DNA from: Ruminococcus sp.
Lineage (GTDB): Bacteria > Bacillota > Clostridia > Oscillospirales > Acutalibacteraceae
Length of the DNA: 64,000 nucleotides
Direction: 5' to 3'
NCBI GenBank assembly: GCA_017411835.1
Contig: JAFQPG010000008.1
Span: 60,468 to 124,467, forward strand
The notes beneath the pieces were generated by a model that made no database searches, had not been told where the DNA came from, and saw only the letters and a list, made by a program, of their open reading frames with translations. This document shows positions 8,777-16,579 of this stretch, in pieces. Made by a program: the position numbers and the translations under genes. How positions within the stretch are numbered: the stretch's first letter is position 1; every line of letters starts with the position of its first letter.

Positions 8777-9823
8777 ATGAAAGCTGCTGTTTTACACGCT
8801 AACAAAGACGTAAGATGTATTGAAATTCCTACCCCACAGGTAGAAAAGGACACCGTACTCGTAAAGGTTGTTGCAACCGGTATCTGCGGTTCAGACCTAC
8901 CAAGAGTGCACAACAACGGTGCTCACAACTACCCTATCATTCTCGGTCACGAATTTGCAGGTTTTGTAGAAAAAGTCGGTGAAGGCGTCCAAAATGTTAA
9001 AGAGGGCGACCACGTTGTCGGTATTCCGCTTGTGCCTTGTATGGAATGTGAAGACTGCAAAGTCGGCAACTACTCTTTATGCAAGCACTACAGCTTTGTA
9101 GGCTCAAGACAAAATGGTAGCATGGCAGAATATGTACTTTTGCCATCATCTAACGTAATGAAAATTGACGAAAAAATTCCGTACGAGGTTGCTGCTTTCT
9201 TCGAGCCTTCTACCGTTGCTATCCACGCACTTTATCAGGCTGACTATAAAGACGGCGGAACTGTCGCTGTGCTCGGTGGTGGCAACATTGGTCTTTTCAC
9301 CTTGCAGTGGATTAAAATTTTCGGTGCTAAAAAGGTCGTTGTTATCGACGTTGACCACGACAGATTAAAGGACTCTATCGATTTAGGCGCTGATGCTGTC
9401 GTAGCGCTTTGCGATGACGACTACAAGGAGCAGCTAAATAAGCTTACTGATAATCGCGGTTTTGACTATGTTTTTGTAAGCACAGGCTCAACAGACGCTA
9501 TGAAGCTTGCTTTTGAAATCGCAGGCAACAAAGCTCACCTTTGCTTTATCGGTACTCCTACAAAGGAAATGACCTTCTCCGTAAAAGAATGGGAAAATAT
9601 GAACCGAAAAGAGTTCTACTTAACGGGCTCTTGGATGTCTTACTCAAAGCCATTCCCTGGAAAAGAATGGGAAATGACCGACAAGCACTTTGCTATCGGA
9701 GATTTAAAGGTTACTGACAGTATGATTTTTGCGCAGTATCCACTTGAGAAAACTATGGAAGCATTCGACCTTTTTACCATTCCGGGCAAGGTTAAGGGCA
9801 AAGTTCAGATTATTGATAAATAA
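8777..9823 (+). CDS. GatD-like zinc alcohol dehydrogenase (galactitol-1-phosphate 5-dehydrogenase family)
   Basis: This is a 348-residue medium-chain dehydrogenase. It shows the catalytic zinc site GICGSDLPRVHNNGAH and GHEFAGFVEKVGEGV, the structural zinc cysteines CMECEDCKVGNYSLC, and the NAD-binding VLGGGNIGLF. The stretches CGSDLPR..NGAH, VGSRQNGSMAEY and GSWMSYSKPFPGKEWE closely resemble those of E. coli GatD, which interconverts galactitol-1-P and tagatose-6-P. The alternative is a TarJ-like ribulose-5-P reductase. In this operon, with no galactitol PTS, it probably runs in the reducing direction to feed the cytidylyltransferase. AAAGAAGG precedes the ATG. Confidence 0.85.
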   Translation: MKAAVLHANKDVRCIEIPTPQVEKDTVLVKVVATGICGSDLPRVHNNGAHNYPIILGHEFAGFVEKVGEGVQNVKEGDHVVGIPLVPCMECEDCKVGNYSLCKHYSFVGSRQNGSMAEYVLLPSSNVMKIDEKIPYEVAAFFEPSTVAIHALYQADYKDGGTVAVLGGGNIGLFTLQWIKIFGAKKVVVIDVDHDRLKDSIDLGADAVVALCDDDYKEQLNKLTDNRGFDYVFVSTGSTDAMKLAFEIAGNKAHLCFIGTPTKEMTFSVKEWENMNRKEFYLTGSWMSYSKPFPGKEWEMTDKHFAIGDLKVTDSMIFAQYPLEKTMEAFDLFTIPGKVKGKVQIIDK

Positions 9824-9834
9824 TTTTTGTTGCT

Positions 9835-10956
9835 ATGGAAAATAAAATTTCTAACGAACGCATATATAAATTTGACAATATCAAATTTTTAGCAATACTG
9901 CTTGTAGTAGTCGGACACGTCATCTCGCCTTATGTAGGTAAGTCTGATATGTTCAAAAGTCTGTTTATCTTTATTTACACTTTCCATATGCCGTTGTTTA
10001 TTTTTATCAGCGGTTTGTTTCAGAAAAGATTTTCAGACACCAACAAGCTAAAACTTAATAAAGTTACTTTTTACATTGCGCTCGGCTTTTTACTCAAGCT
10101 GTATGTGTATGTGGCAAGAGTAATTGCCGACGTAAAGCCACGTGTCAACATTTTCGGCGACAGCAATATTTCGTGGTTTATGTTTGTTATGGCGATGTTT
10201 ATGGTGACGGCATATCTCACAAGAAAAGTCCATCCTGCTGTTATGCTCTGTGTTTCGCTCGCGCTTGGATGTGTAAGCGGATATTTCGACTTTATTGATG
10301 ACACCTTGTATTTGTCCCGCTTCTTGGTATATCTGCCGTTTTACCTGCTTGGATATTATATGACACCACAGCTTTTAATAAAAATAGAGAAGCATTTTGT
10401 CAGCAAAATTGTGAGCGGTCTGTCGATGCTTTTATACTTTATTATGTGTTTTCGAAACCTCGATTTTGTATATCAGCTCAGACGACTATTCACCGGCAAA
10501 AACCCGTTTTCTACCCTACCTTTCGAAAACTGCGGTTTTCAGCACAGGCTTTTGTGCTACCTCATATCTGCGCTGATGTGTCTTGCGGTATTTTGCTTTA
10601 TACCAAACATCAAAGTACCTATTATATCTAAAATGGGCGCAAACACCCTATCGGTGTATTTCTGGCATAACCCTTTGATAGAGTTGCTGTCAGCAACGCC
10701 TTTCTTTGCATTTATGTTTGATTTTGGCGACCCGATGTATAAAATCTTATTGCTTACATTTGCGTTGTTACTGACGCTTATTTTGTCGCTTAATATCTTT
10801 ATGGTACCTCTAAAAGCGCTAAGCAAGCTGATAGACAAGCTAAAACCTTTGTGGTGCTACGTGATTATTTTTGCTCCGTTTTTAATCGGCGCAATATTTG
10901 AATGTAAAGATTTTTTTATTCACCTAAAAACTTTCTTTAATAAAACAAACGCATAA
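9835..10956 (+). CDS. Acyltransferase 3 family membrane protein
   Basis: This 373-residue protein has about ten hydrophobic spans. It carries the family pattern near the N-terminus, KFLAILLVVVGHVISPY (catalytic-type His after the first span), and FHMPLFIFISGLFQ. Such proteins move acetyl or other acyl groups onto surface polysaccharides. It is the last gene of the licD operon, 11 bases after the dehydrogenase, with a bidirectional terminator just beyond, so O-acetylation of the same glycan is the likely job. The sequence before the ATG has no clear Shine-Dalgarno site, so translation may depend on coupling to the gene in front. Confidence 0.82.
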   Translation: MENKISNERIYKFDNIKFLAILLVVVGHVISPYVGKSDMFKSLFIFIYTFHMPLFIFISGLFQKRFSDTNKLKLNKVTFYIALGFLLKLYVYVARVIADVKPRVNIFGDSNISWFMFVMAMFMVTAYLTRKVHPAVMLCVSLALGCVSGYFDFIDDTLYLSRFLVYLPFYLLGYYMTPQLLIKIEKHFVSKIVSGLSMLLYFIMCFRNLDFVYQLRRLFTGKNPFSTLPFENCGFQHRLLCYLISALMCLAVFCFIPNIKVPIISKMGANTLSVYFWHNPLIELLSATPFFAFMFDFGDPMYKILLLTFALLLTLILSLNIFMVPLKALSKLIDKLKPLWCYVIIFAPFLIGAIFECKDFFIHLKTFFNKTNA

Positions 10957-10960
10957 ATAA

Positions 10961-10996
10961 AAAAGCCCGCACAGTTACTGTGCGGGTTTGTTTTTT
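10961..10996. terminator. Bidirectional intrinsic terminator
   Basis: Arms CCCGCACAG and CTGTGCGGG (10966-10974, 10978-10986) flank a TTA loop, with an A-run on the left and a T-run on the right. It ends both the rightward licD operon and the leftward aroF gene, whose stop codon it overlaps. Confidence 0.9.
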
Positions 10997-12023
10997 AAAT
11001 CAAATCTGCAATATCAAAAATAAGCTTCTCGCTCTTTTCCCATCCAAGGCAAGGGTCTGTTATACTCTTGCCAAAAACGTTTCCATCAACAGCCTGACTG
11101 CCGTCTTCGAGATAGCTTTCAATCATAAAGCCTTTGACCATATTTTTAATGTCATTATTATGACGGCATGAGTGTAAAACTTCTTTGCAAATTCTGCTTT
11201 GCTCAAATGGGTTTTTCGCAGAATTAGAGTGATTTGCATCAACAACCAAAGCAAGATTTTTAAGTCCGCGAGCGGTATACATCTCATGCAAAAGCTCTAA
11301 ATCTTCATAGTGATAGTTAGGCATCATTTTGCCGTGCTTGTTTACGTAGCCACGCAAAATCGCGTGAGCAAGCAAGTTGCCTGTAGTTTTGACCTGCCAG
11401 CCTCTGAAAACAAAGGTATGGCCGTGCTGAGCTGCTTCAATCGAGTTGAGCATAACAGAGTAGTCGCCACTTGTAGGGTTTTTCATACCTACAGGTACAG
11501 TAATACCGGAAGACACGAGTCTGTGCTCCTGATTTTCAACCGAGCGTGCACCAATCGCTACATAAGACATCAAGTCGTCAAGATATCGGTAGTTTGCAGG
11601 ATAGAGCATCTCATCAGCAGTTGACATACCATACTGGGTCAGCACGCGAGAATGGAGCTCTCTGATTGCTAAAATACCTTTGAAGGTATCTGTCTTTGCG
11701 TTAGGGTCAGGCTGATGGAGCATTCCTTTATATCCTGAGCCTGTGGTACGTGGTTTGTTTGTATATACTCTAGGGATAAGTATCAGCTTGTCTTTTACCT
11801 GCTCTTGAACTTTTTTGAGTCGCTCTACATACTCAATAACAGCGTCCTCTTTATCAGCAGAGCAAGGTCCAATAACGAGCACAAGCTTATCAGATTTACC
11901 CTCAAAAACCTGTGCGACCTCTTTATCGATAAAGGCTTTTCTTTCGACCGCTTGAGCAGATAGCGGATAAGCTTCTTTTACTTCCTTTGGAATTGGTAGT
12001 TTTTTTTCGAAAATCATTGACAT
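10995..12023 (-). CDS. aroF: 3-deoxy-7-phosphoheptulonate (DAHP) synthase
   Basis: This enzyme condenses phosphoenolpyruvate with erythrose-4-P, the first step of the shikimate pathway. The 342 residues are full length for the class I (AroFGH) type. Visible family segments include VLVIGPCSADKEDA, IPRVYTNKPRTTGSGYKG, SVENQEHR, PVGMKNPTSGD, VFRGWQVKTTGN and VVDANHSNS. I chose ATG at 12023, seven bases after GGAGAG; a TTG five codons earlier overlaps the ribosome site and is unlikely. The gene is transcribed alone from its own promoter and ends at a bidirectional terminator. Which aromatic acid inhibits it cannot be told. Confidence 0.95.
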   Translation of the reverse strand: MSMIFEKKLPIPKEVKEAYPLSAQAVERKAFIDKEVAQVFEGKSDKLVLVIGPCSADKEDAVIEYVERLKKVQEQVKDKLILIPRVYTNKPRTTGSGYKGMLHQPDPNAKTDTFKGILAIRELHSRVLTQYGMSTADEMLYPANYRYLDDLMSYVAIGARSVENQEHRLVSSGITVPVGMKNPTSGDYSVMLNSIEAAQHGHTFVFRGWQVKTTGNLLAHAILRGYVNKHGKMMPNYHYEDLELLHEMYTARGLKNLALVVDANHSNSAKNPFEQSRICKEVLHSCRHNNDIKNMVKGFMIESYLEDGSQAVDGNVFGKSITDPCLGWEKSEKLIFDIADLI

Positions 12024-12046
12024 TTTGCATCTCTCCAAACAAAAGA

Positions 12047-12094
12047 ATAATACCGCAGAATCGCCTTTTTGTCAATAAAACGACCTGCGGTATT
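12047..12094 (-). promoter_or_regulatory. aroF promoter inside a dyad at the end of nrdG
   Basis: On the minus strand TTGACA (12075-12070) and TATTAT (12052-12047) are 17 bases apart. A 10-base inverted repeat, AATACCGCAG (12049-12058) and CTGCGGTATT (12085-12094), encloses the -35 box and overlaps the -10 box. The same dyad lies five bases past the nrdG stop and may work as its terminator. Confidence 0.65.
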
Positions 12095-12098
12095 TTAA

Positions 12099-12629
12099 TT
12101 ATTTTTCAAGCTTTTCCCACAAAACGACTTCGCCTTTATTAAGCGACTTTTTAACATCAATGATGCGTTGGTTTTTGCTTCCGCGAAATTGTAGCGAGAT
12201 ATCCTTTTGCTCTTCTATATACCTGCCATCAACTAAAATATCAATATATGACAGCATCTCGTCGGTGTATTCAGTACGTGCACGACTTTGCTCTAAAAGC
12301 TCTTTGTCAAAAAGATAACCCGTATAGCACCATATATCTTTGTGAGGAAAACAAGCTTTAACTTTTCTTAAAAGCTTTAAAAGCTCACCCTGATTTTGCG
12401 CCTCAAACGGCTCACCGCCCAAAAGCGAAAGTCCATTTACAAAATCGGGTTCTAAAAGCTTTAATATCTGCTCTGCTGTTTTTTCAGTAAACTTTTCACC
12501 GTAGTTAAAATCCCACGTTTCTTTGTTAAAGCAGTTTTTGCAGTGGTGGGTACAGCCAGAAACAAAAAGCGATACCCTCACCCCTATGCCGTTTGCAATG
12601 TCGCGTTTTTTAATCGTTGCGTAATTCAT
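12099..12629 (-). CDS. nrdG: Anaerobic ribonucleotide reductase activating enzyme
   Basis: NrdG is a radical SAM protein that uses a 4Fe-4S cluster and SAM to install the glycyl radical on NrdD. The 176-residue protein has the cluster motif CTHHCKNC (CxxxCxxC) near residues 26-33, followed by FNKETWDFNYG and SLLGGEPFE, all typical. Its start shares one base with the stop of nrdD, so the activase is translated coupled to its target. Length and motifs are normal. Confidence 0.96.
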   Translation of the reverse strand: MNYATIKKRDIANGIGVRVSLFVSGCTHHCKNCFNKETWDFNYGEKFTEKTAEQILKLLEPDFVNGLSLLGGEPFEAQNQGELLKLLRKVKACFPHKDIWCYTGYLFDKELLEQSRARTEYTDEMLSYIDILVDGRYIEEQKDISLQFRGSKNQRIIDVKKSLNKGEVVLWEKLEK

Positions 12630-14788
12630 CAGATGTGCAACACTCTTTCCTGAATTTCCTGTGTTCTGCCCTGATTCCAGTACTGAGTGCCGATATATCC
12701 GCAGGTGCGTCGTGCAACATTCATTGTGTCCTGATCTCTGTTTTTGCAGTTAGGGCACTCCCAAACAAGCTTGCCGTCGTCATTTACAATTTTGATTTCG
12801 CCGTCAAAGCCGCATTTCTGGCAGTAGTCGCTCTTTGTATTTAATTCTGCGTACATAATATTGTCGTAGATAAAGCGAATAATCTGAAGTACTGCTTCAA
12901 GGTTGTTCTGCATATTTGGAACTTCAACATAGCTTATCGCACCGCCTGTTGAAAGAGCCTGGAACTTAGACTCGAACATAAGCTTATCAAATGCATCAAT
13001 CTCTTCAGTTACGTGAACGTGGTAGCTGTTTGTGATATATGCTTTGTCGGTCACGCCCTTGATAACGCCAAAACGCTTTTGCAGGCATTTTGCAAACTTG
13101 TAGGTTGTGCTTTCAAGCGGTGTGCCGTAAATACCGAAACCGATAGAGGTTTCTTCCTTCCATTTGTCACAAGCCTTGTTCATATATTTCATAATGTCTA
13201 AAGCAAAATCAGTAACCGACTCATCGGTATGTGACTTTCCGGTCATATATCGTACACACTCGCAAAGTCCTGCATAACCAAGTGAAATTGTAGAATAACC
13301 GCCATAGAGCAATTTATCGATAGGCTCGCCTTTTTCAAGTCGTGCAATCGCTCCGTCCTGCCACAAAATAGGCGCTGCATCGGATAAAGTACCCTTTAAT
13401 CTGTTGTGACGACACATCAGCGCTCTGTAACAAAGGTCTAAACGCTCGTCAAATATCTTCCAGAATTTATCCATATCCTTACCGCTTGATAAAGCGATAT
13501 CAACAAGGTTTAGGGTAACTACACCCTGATTAAATCTGCCGTAGAACTGGTATTCGCCTTTTTCATTTTTCCAAGGAGTAAGCGCGCTTCGACAACCCAT
13601 AACAGGGAAGCAATTCCCCTCTTTAAGCTGCTTCATGATTTTCTCGGAAATATAGTCAGGCACCAAACGCTTTGCTGTACATTTAGCAGAAAGCTCAGTA
13701 AGATACCAGTACTTTGAATCAGGAGTAATGTTATCCTCTTCAAGCACGTAAATGAGCTTTGGAAAAGCAGGTGTGACATAGACGCCTTTTTCATTTTTAA
13801 CGCCCTGATAACGCTGTAAAAGTACTTCCTCGATAATAAGCGCAAGGTCGTGCTTTTCTCTTTCGTCTTTTGCTTCGTTTAAATACATAAACACAGTAAC
13901 AAATGGTGCTTGTCCGTTTGTTGTGAGCAAAGTTACTACCTGATACTGAATAGTCTGCACACCGCGATTAATCTCTTCACGCAGGCGTTTTTCAACAACT
14001 GCGCTGAGCTGTTCGTCTGTCACCTGTGCGCCGATATAAGCGTACTCCTCTTTTACCTGCTTAGTTATACGCTGACGGGAAACCTCAACAAAAGGAGCCA
14101 AATGAGTAAGCGAGATACTTTGTCCGCCGTACTGATTAGACGCAACCTGCGCGATAATCTGAGTCGCAATGTTGCAGGCGGTTGAAAAGCTGTGAGGCTT
14201 TTCAATCATGGTTCCGCTGATTACAGTACCATTTTGGAGCATATCATCGAGATTTACAAGGTCACAGTTATGCATATGCTGAGCATAGTAGTCAGTATCG
14301 TGAAAATGAATAATACCCTCTTCGTGAGCCTTAACGATATCCTCAGGCAGTAAAATACGCATAGTGATGTCCTTGCTCACTTCACCTGCCATATAGTCAC
14401 GCTGAACGGAATTGACTGTCGGATTCTTATTAGAGTTTTCCTGCTTAGCTTCTTCATTATTACATTCGATAAGAGTAAGAATTTGATTGTCTGTTGTGTT
14501 AGCAACACGAGCAAGATTACGGGTATAGCGATATCTGATATATCTTTTCGCAGTATCATACGCACCGCACTTCATAATTTCAAGCTCGACAAGCTCCTGC
14601 ACCTCTTCTACTGAAAGCGCTCTTGAAATACATTCGCCTGTATTTTTGATAGTAATTGCGATTTCTCTAATTTGCTCATCTGTAAGCTGTCTGCCGTTAT
14701 CGTTAGCGTTATCCGCCTTAGTAATCGCCGCAATAATCTTTTCAATATTAAATTCCGCTTCGCTTCCGTTACGCTTGATAATCTTCAT
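12629..14788 (-). CDS. nrdD: Anaerobic ribonucleoside-triphosphate reductase
   Basis: NrdD reduces ribonucleoside triphosphates to deoxy forms without oxygen. The 719-residue protein starts with an ATP-cone regulatory domain (KIIKRNGSEAEFNIEKI). It has active-site segments such as HFHDTDYYAQHMHNC, a C-terminal zinc site made of CQKCG and CPNCKNRD, and the glycyl-radical loop RRTCGYIGTQYWNQGR at the end. A ribosome site AAGGAGGAAAA precedes the ATG. The promoter upstream carries two NrdR-type boxes, so repression by NrdR is likely. Its presence fits an obligate anaerobe. Confidence 0.97.
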   Translation of the reverse strand: MKIIKRNGSEAEFNIEKIIAAITKADNANDNGRQLTDEQIREIAITIKNTGECISRALSVEEVQELVELEIMKCGAYDTAKRYIRYRYTRNLARVANTTDNQILTLIECNNEEAKQENSNKNPTVNSVQRDYMAGEVSKDITMRILLPEDIVKAHEEGIIHFHDTDYYAQHMHNCDLVNLDDMLQNGTVISGTMIEKPHSFSTACNIATQIIAQVASNQYGGQSISLTHLAPFVEVSRQRITKQVKEEYAYIGAQVTDEQLSAVVEKRLREEINRGVQTIQYQVVTLLTTNGQAPFVTVFMYLNEAKDEREKHDLALIIEEVLLQRYQGVKNEKGVYVTPAFPKLIYVLEEDNITPDSKYWYLTELSAKCTAKRLVPDYISEKIMKQLKEGNCFPVMGCRSALTPWKNEKGEYQFYGRFNQGVVTLNLVDIALSSGKDMDKFWKIFDERLDLCYRALMCRHNRLKGTLSDAAPILWQDGAIARLEKGEPIDKLLYGGYSTISLGYAGLCECVRYMTGKSHTDESVTDFALDIMKYMNKACDKWKEETSIGFGIYGTPLESTTYKFAKCLQKRFGVIKGVTDKAYITNSYHVHVTEEIDAFDKLMFESKFQALSTGGAISYVEVPNMQNNLEAVLQIIRFIYDNIMYAELNTKSDYCQKCGFDGEIKIVNDDGKLVWECPNCKNRDQDTMNVARRTCGYIGTQYWNQGRTQEIQERVLHI

Positions 14789-14828
14789 GATTTTCCTCCT
14801 TTTTCACATTTATATATAAATATTTGTT

Positions 14829-14844
14829 GCACAATATATTGGTG
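14829..14844. promoter_or_regulatory. NrdR-type box 1 upstream of nrdD
   Basis: GCACAATATATTGGTG resembles the NrdR consensus (from memory ACACWATATATWGTGT) at 12 of 16 positions. Its start is exactly 32 bases from that of the second box, about three helical turns, the usual pairing for NrdR. It lies just downstream of the -10 box, near the expected transcription start. Confidence 0.75.
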
Positions 14845-14853
14845 AGTAAGCTT

Positions 14854-14882
14854 AGTATACCAACTATATATTGTATGGTCAA
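14854..14882 (-). promoter_or_regulatory. nrdDG promoter
   Basis: On the minus strand TTGACC (14882-14877) and TATACT (14859-14854) are separated by 17 bases. The spacer is filled by the second NrdR-type box, so a bound repressor would block polymerase directly. Confidence 0.75.
14861..14876. promoter_or_regulatory. NrdR-type box 2 within the nrdD promoter spacer
   Basis: CAACTATATATTGTAT agrees with the NrdR consensus at 13 of 16 positions and lies entirely between the -35 and -10 boxes of nrdD. The nrdR gene itself is not in this window. Confidence 0.75.
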
Positions 14883-14953
14883 GGCTTTTTCATATATTTT
14901 TAGTTTACAGTTTAGTAATTTGTTTATTAGGAATTAAAAGTGGAAAAATCAAG

Positions 14954-14981
14954 AAACTCCGCACATAATAGCACGGAGTTT
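14954..14981 (-). terminator. Terminator after tcdA
   Basis: Arms AAACTCCG and CGGAGTTT surround a 12-base loop, eleven bases past the tcdA stop. The T-run after it on the minus strand is interrupted (CTTGATTTTT), so the terminator is probably only moderately strong. Confidence 0.6.
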
Positions 14982-14992
14982 AAAAAATCAAT

Positions 14993-15697
14993 TTATTCTT
15001 TAATTAGGTCGTTTACGACAGCTGACGCGATGATAATTCCTGCAGTTGCAGGCACAAAAGCCGAGCTTGCAGGCACTACCTTTTTATTTTCGACAACCGT
15101 TTTATCAAAGCTTTTCGGCTCTTCTTTTGAATAAACTACCTTTAGCTTTTTGATACCGTTACGTTTGCACAAGTTACGCATTGCTCTCGCCAGCGGACAA
15201 ACACTCGTCTTGTAAATATCTGTTATTTCAAGCAACTGCGGTTGCATTTTGTTGCCTGTACCCATAGATGAGATAATCGGAATGTTTTTGTCTTGAGCGA
15301 TTTTTGCAAGCTCGATTTTAGCACTAACGGTGTCAACCGCGTCGACAATGTAATCGTAGCGTGAAAAATCAAATTCACTTGAATTTTCAGGCAAAAAGAA
15401 GGTATCGAAGGTAGTGACCTTGCACAAAGGGTTGATATCTAAAATACGCTCTTTTGCAGCCTGAGTTTTTTTCATACCTACAGTTTTATGCGTTGCTAAA
15501 ATCTGACGATTTATATTAGACAAGGAAATCACATCGTTATCGACAACAGTAATCGCCCCGATAAAACTACGAGACAGAGCATCAATCGCGTGTCCCCCTA
15601 CCCCGCCGGCACCGAAAACAATTACGTGAGAGTTTTTAAGTTTTTCTAATGCACTTTCTCCTATGAGCATTTTTGTGCGTGAATACATTTGCTCCAT
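14993..15697 (-). CDS. tcdA: tRNA threonylcarbamoyladenosine dehydratase (TcdA/YgdL family)
   Basis: TcdA is an E1-like enzyme that uses ATP to cyclise t6A at position 37 of ANN-decoding tRNAs to ct6A. The 234 residues show the ThiF/MoeB Rossmann segment VIVFGAGGVGGHAIDALSRS, the adenylation-site residues SNINRQILATH, DYIVDAVDTVSAK and a C-terminal PASSAFVPATAG typical of this subgroup. It lacks the zinc cysteine pairs of MoeB/ThiF, as expected for TcdA. It is a single gene with its own promoter, divergent from the kinase-like gene. Confidence 0.9.
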   Translation of the reverse strand: MEQMYSRTKMLIGESALEKLKNSHVIVFGAGGVGGHAIDALSRSFIGAITVVDNDVISLSNINRQILATHKTVGMKKTQAAKERILDINPLCKVTTFDTFFLPENSSEFDFSRYDYIVDAVDTVSAKIELAKIAQDKNIPIISSMGTGNKMQPQLLEITDIYKTSVCPLARAMRNLCKRNGIKKLKVVYSKEEPKSFDKTVVENKKVVPASSAFVPATAGIIIASAVVNDLIKE

Positions 15698-15724
15698 AAC
15701 ACACCGCCTGTATTTAATGCTATA

Positions 15725-15753
15725 AGTATAACACAGCAGAAAGCTTTATTCAA
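15725..15753 (-). promoter_or_regulatory. tcdA promoter
   Basis: On the minus strand TTGAAT (15753-15748) and TATACT (15730-15725) are 17 bases apart, 28 bases before the tcdA start. Confidence 0.65.
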
Positions 15754-15760
15754 ATAAGTG

Positions 15761-15789
15761 TTGAAAAAGATATAAACTTGCAGTAAAAT
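15761..15789 (+). promoter_or_regulatory. Promoter of the HprK-like gene
   Basis: TTGAAA (15761-15766) and TAAAAT (15784-15789) are 17 bases apart, 27 bases before the ATG at 15817. It is back to back with the tcdA promoter. Confidence 0.6.
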
Positions 15790-15816
15790 GATGTTATCAA
15801 AGAGTGCGAGGTTAAT

Positions 15817-16524
15817 ATGGACATTTATAAAATTGCCGACTTGTATATCGGTATAAAAAACAGCTCCTCTTTTACAAAAGAATACCTCAAGGATTATCTG
15901 TCTGATAAAAACGACTTCGACTTTTCAGTTGAGGTTACACAAGATATGATAGATTATGAAAAGCAAATTGCTGTTGAAAAAGTACCTGAAAAATACTATG
16001 AGCTTACAGCGATTTTACGCTCTATCTGCAAAACTATCTTGAAAGACTACAACGGCTTTTTCCTGCATTGCTCTAGTTTAGAATATGACGGCAAAGCTTT
16101 CATTTTTACTGCAAAAAGTGGAACAGGTAAATCAACCCACGCTCGACTATGGCGCGAGGTTTTCAAAGACAAGGTAGTTATGATAAATGATGACAAACCG
16201 ATTGTACGTTTTATAGACGGAAAGTTTTTTATCTACGGCACACCTTGGAACGGCAAGCACTCTATTTCAAACAACATAAAATCAGAGATAAAAGCCATAT
16301 ACTACTTAAGTCAAGCTAAAGAAAACAAGGTTTATAAATGTGAACCGATTTTAGCGATAAGCAAGTTGCTTTCGCAAACTGTTCTGCCTGATGATAAGGA
16401 CAGTATGAACACTTTGCTTTCTATGCTTGAAAAACTTGTTGAGGTCACTCCTGTATTTGACCTTGAATGCAATATTTCAGAAGAGGCGGTGCACACCGCG
16501 CTTAATGCTTTAAAAGAAAATTGA
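15817..16524 (+). CDS. HprK/PEPCK-like P-loop kinase of unknown target
   Basis: The 235-residue protein has a central Walker A motif, TAKSGTGKSTHARLW (near residues 99-113), and then VMINDDKPIVR and YGTPWNGKHS. Together these resemble the nucleotide-binding core of HPr kinase and of small HprK-related kinases found beside peptide or cofactor genes. It lacks the long N-terminal domain of true HprK, so control of HPr is unlikely. The gene stands alone between its own promoter and a bidirectional terminator, with no PqqD-like or peptide gene nearby to suggest a substrate. Confidence 0.7.
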   Translation: MDIYKIADLYIGIKNSSSFTKEYLKDYLSDKNDFDFSVEVTQDMIDYEKQIAVEKVPEKYYELTAILRSICKTILKDYNGFFLHCSSLEYDGKAFIFTAKSGTGKSTHARLWREVFKDKVVMINDDKPIVRFIDGKFFIYGTPWNGKHSISNNIKSEIKAIYYLSQAKENKVYKCEPILAISKLLSQTVLPDDKDSMNTLLSMLEKLVEVTPVFDLECNISEEAVHTALNALKEN

Positions 16525-16540
16525 TAGCTTAAATAAAAAA

Positions 16541-16561
16541 GCGACGGATAAACTCCGTCGC
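16541..16561. terminator. Bidirectional intrinsic terminator
   Basis: Arms GCGACGGA and TCCGTCGC flank a 5-base loop, with AAAAAA before and TTAATTTTTTT after. It separates the convergent kinase-like and degV genes. Confidence 0.88.
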
Positions 16562-16579
16562 TTAATTTTTTTGCAAATA

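Noticed and set aside
8777-9823. TarJ-type ribulose-5-phosphate reductase identity
   Set aside because: Possible from context with an IspD/TarI-type gene, but the NGAH, VGSRQNGSMAEY and GSWMSYSKPFPG segments fit GatD better. It is kept as the alternative in the entry.
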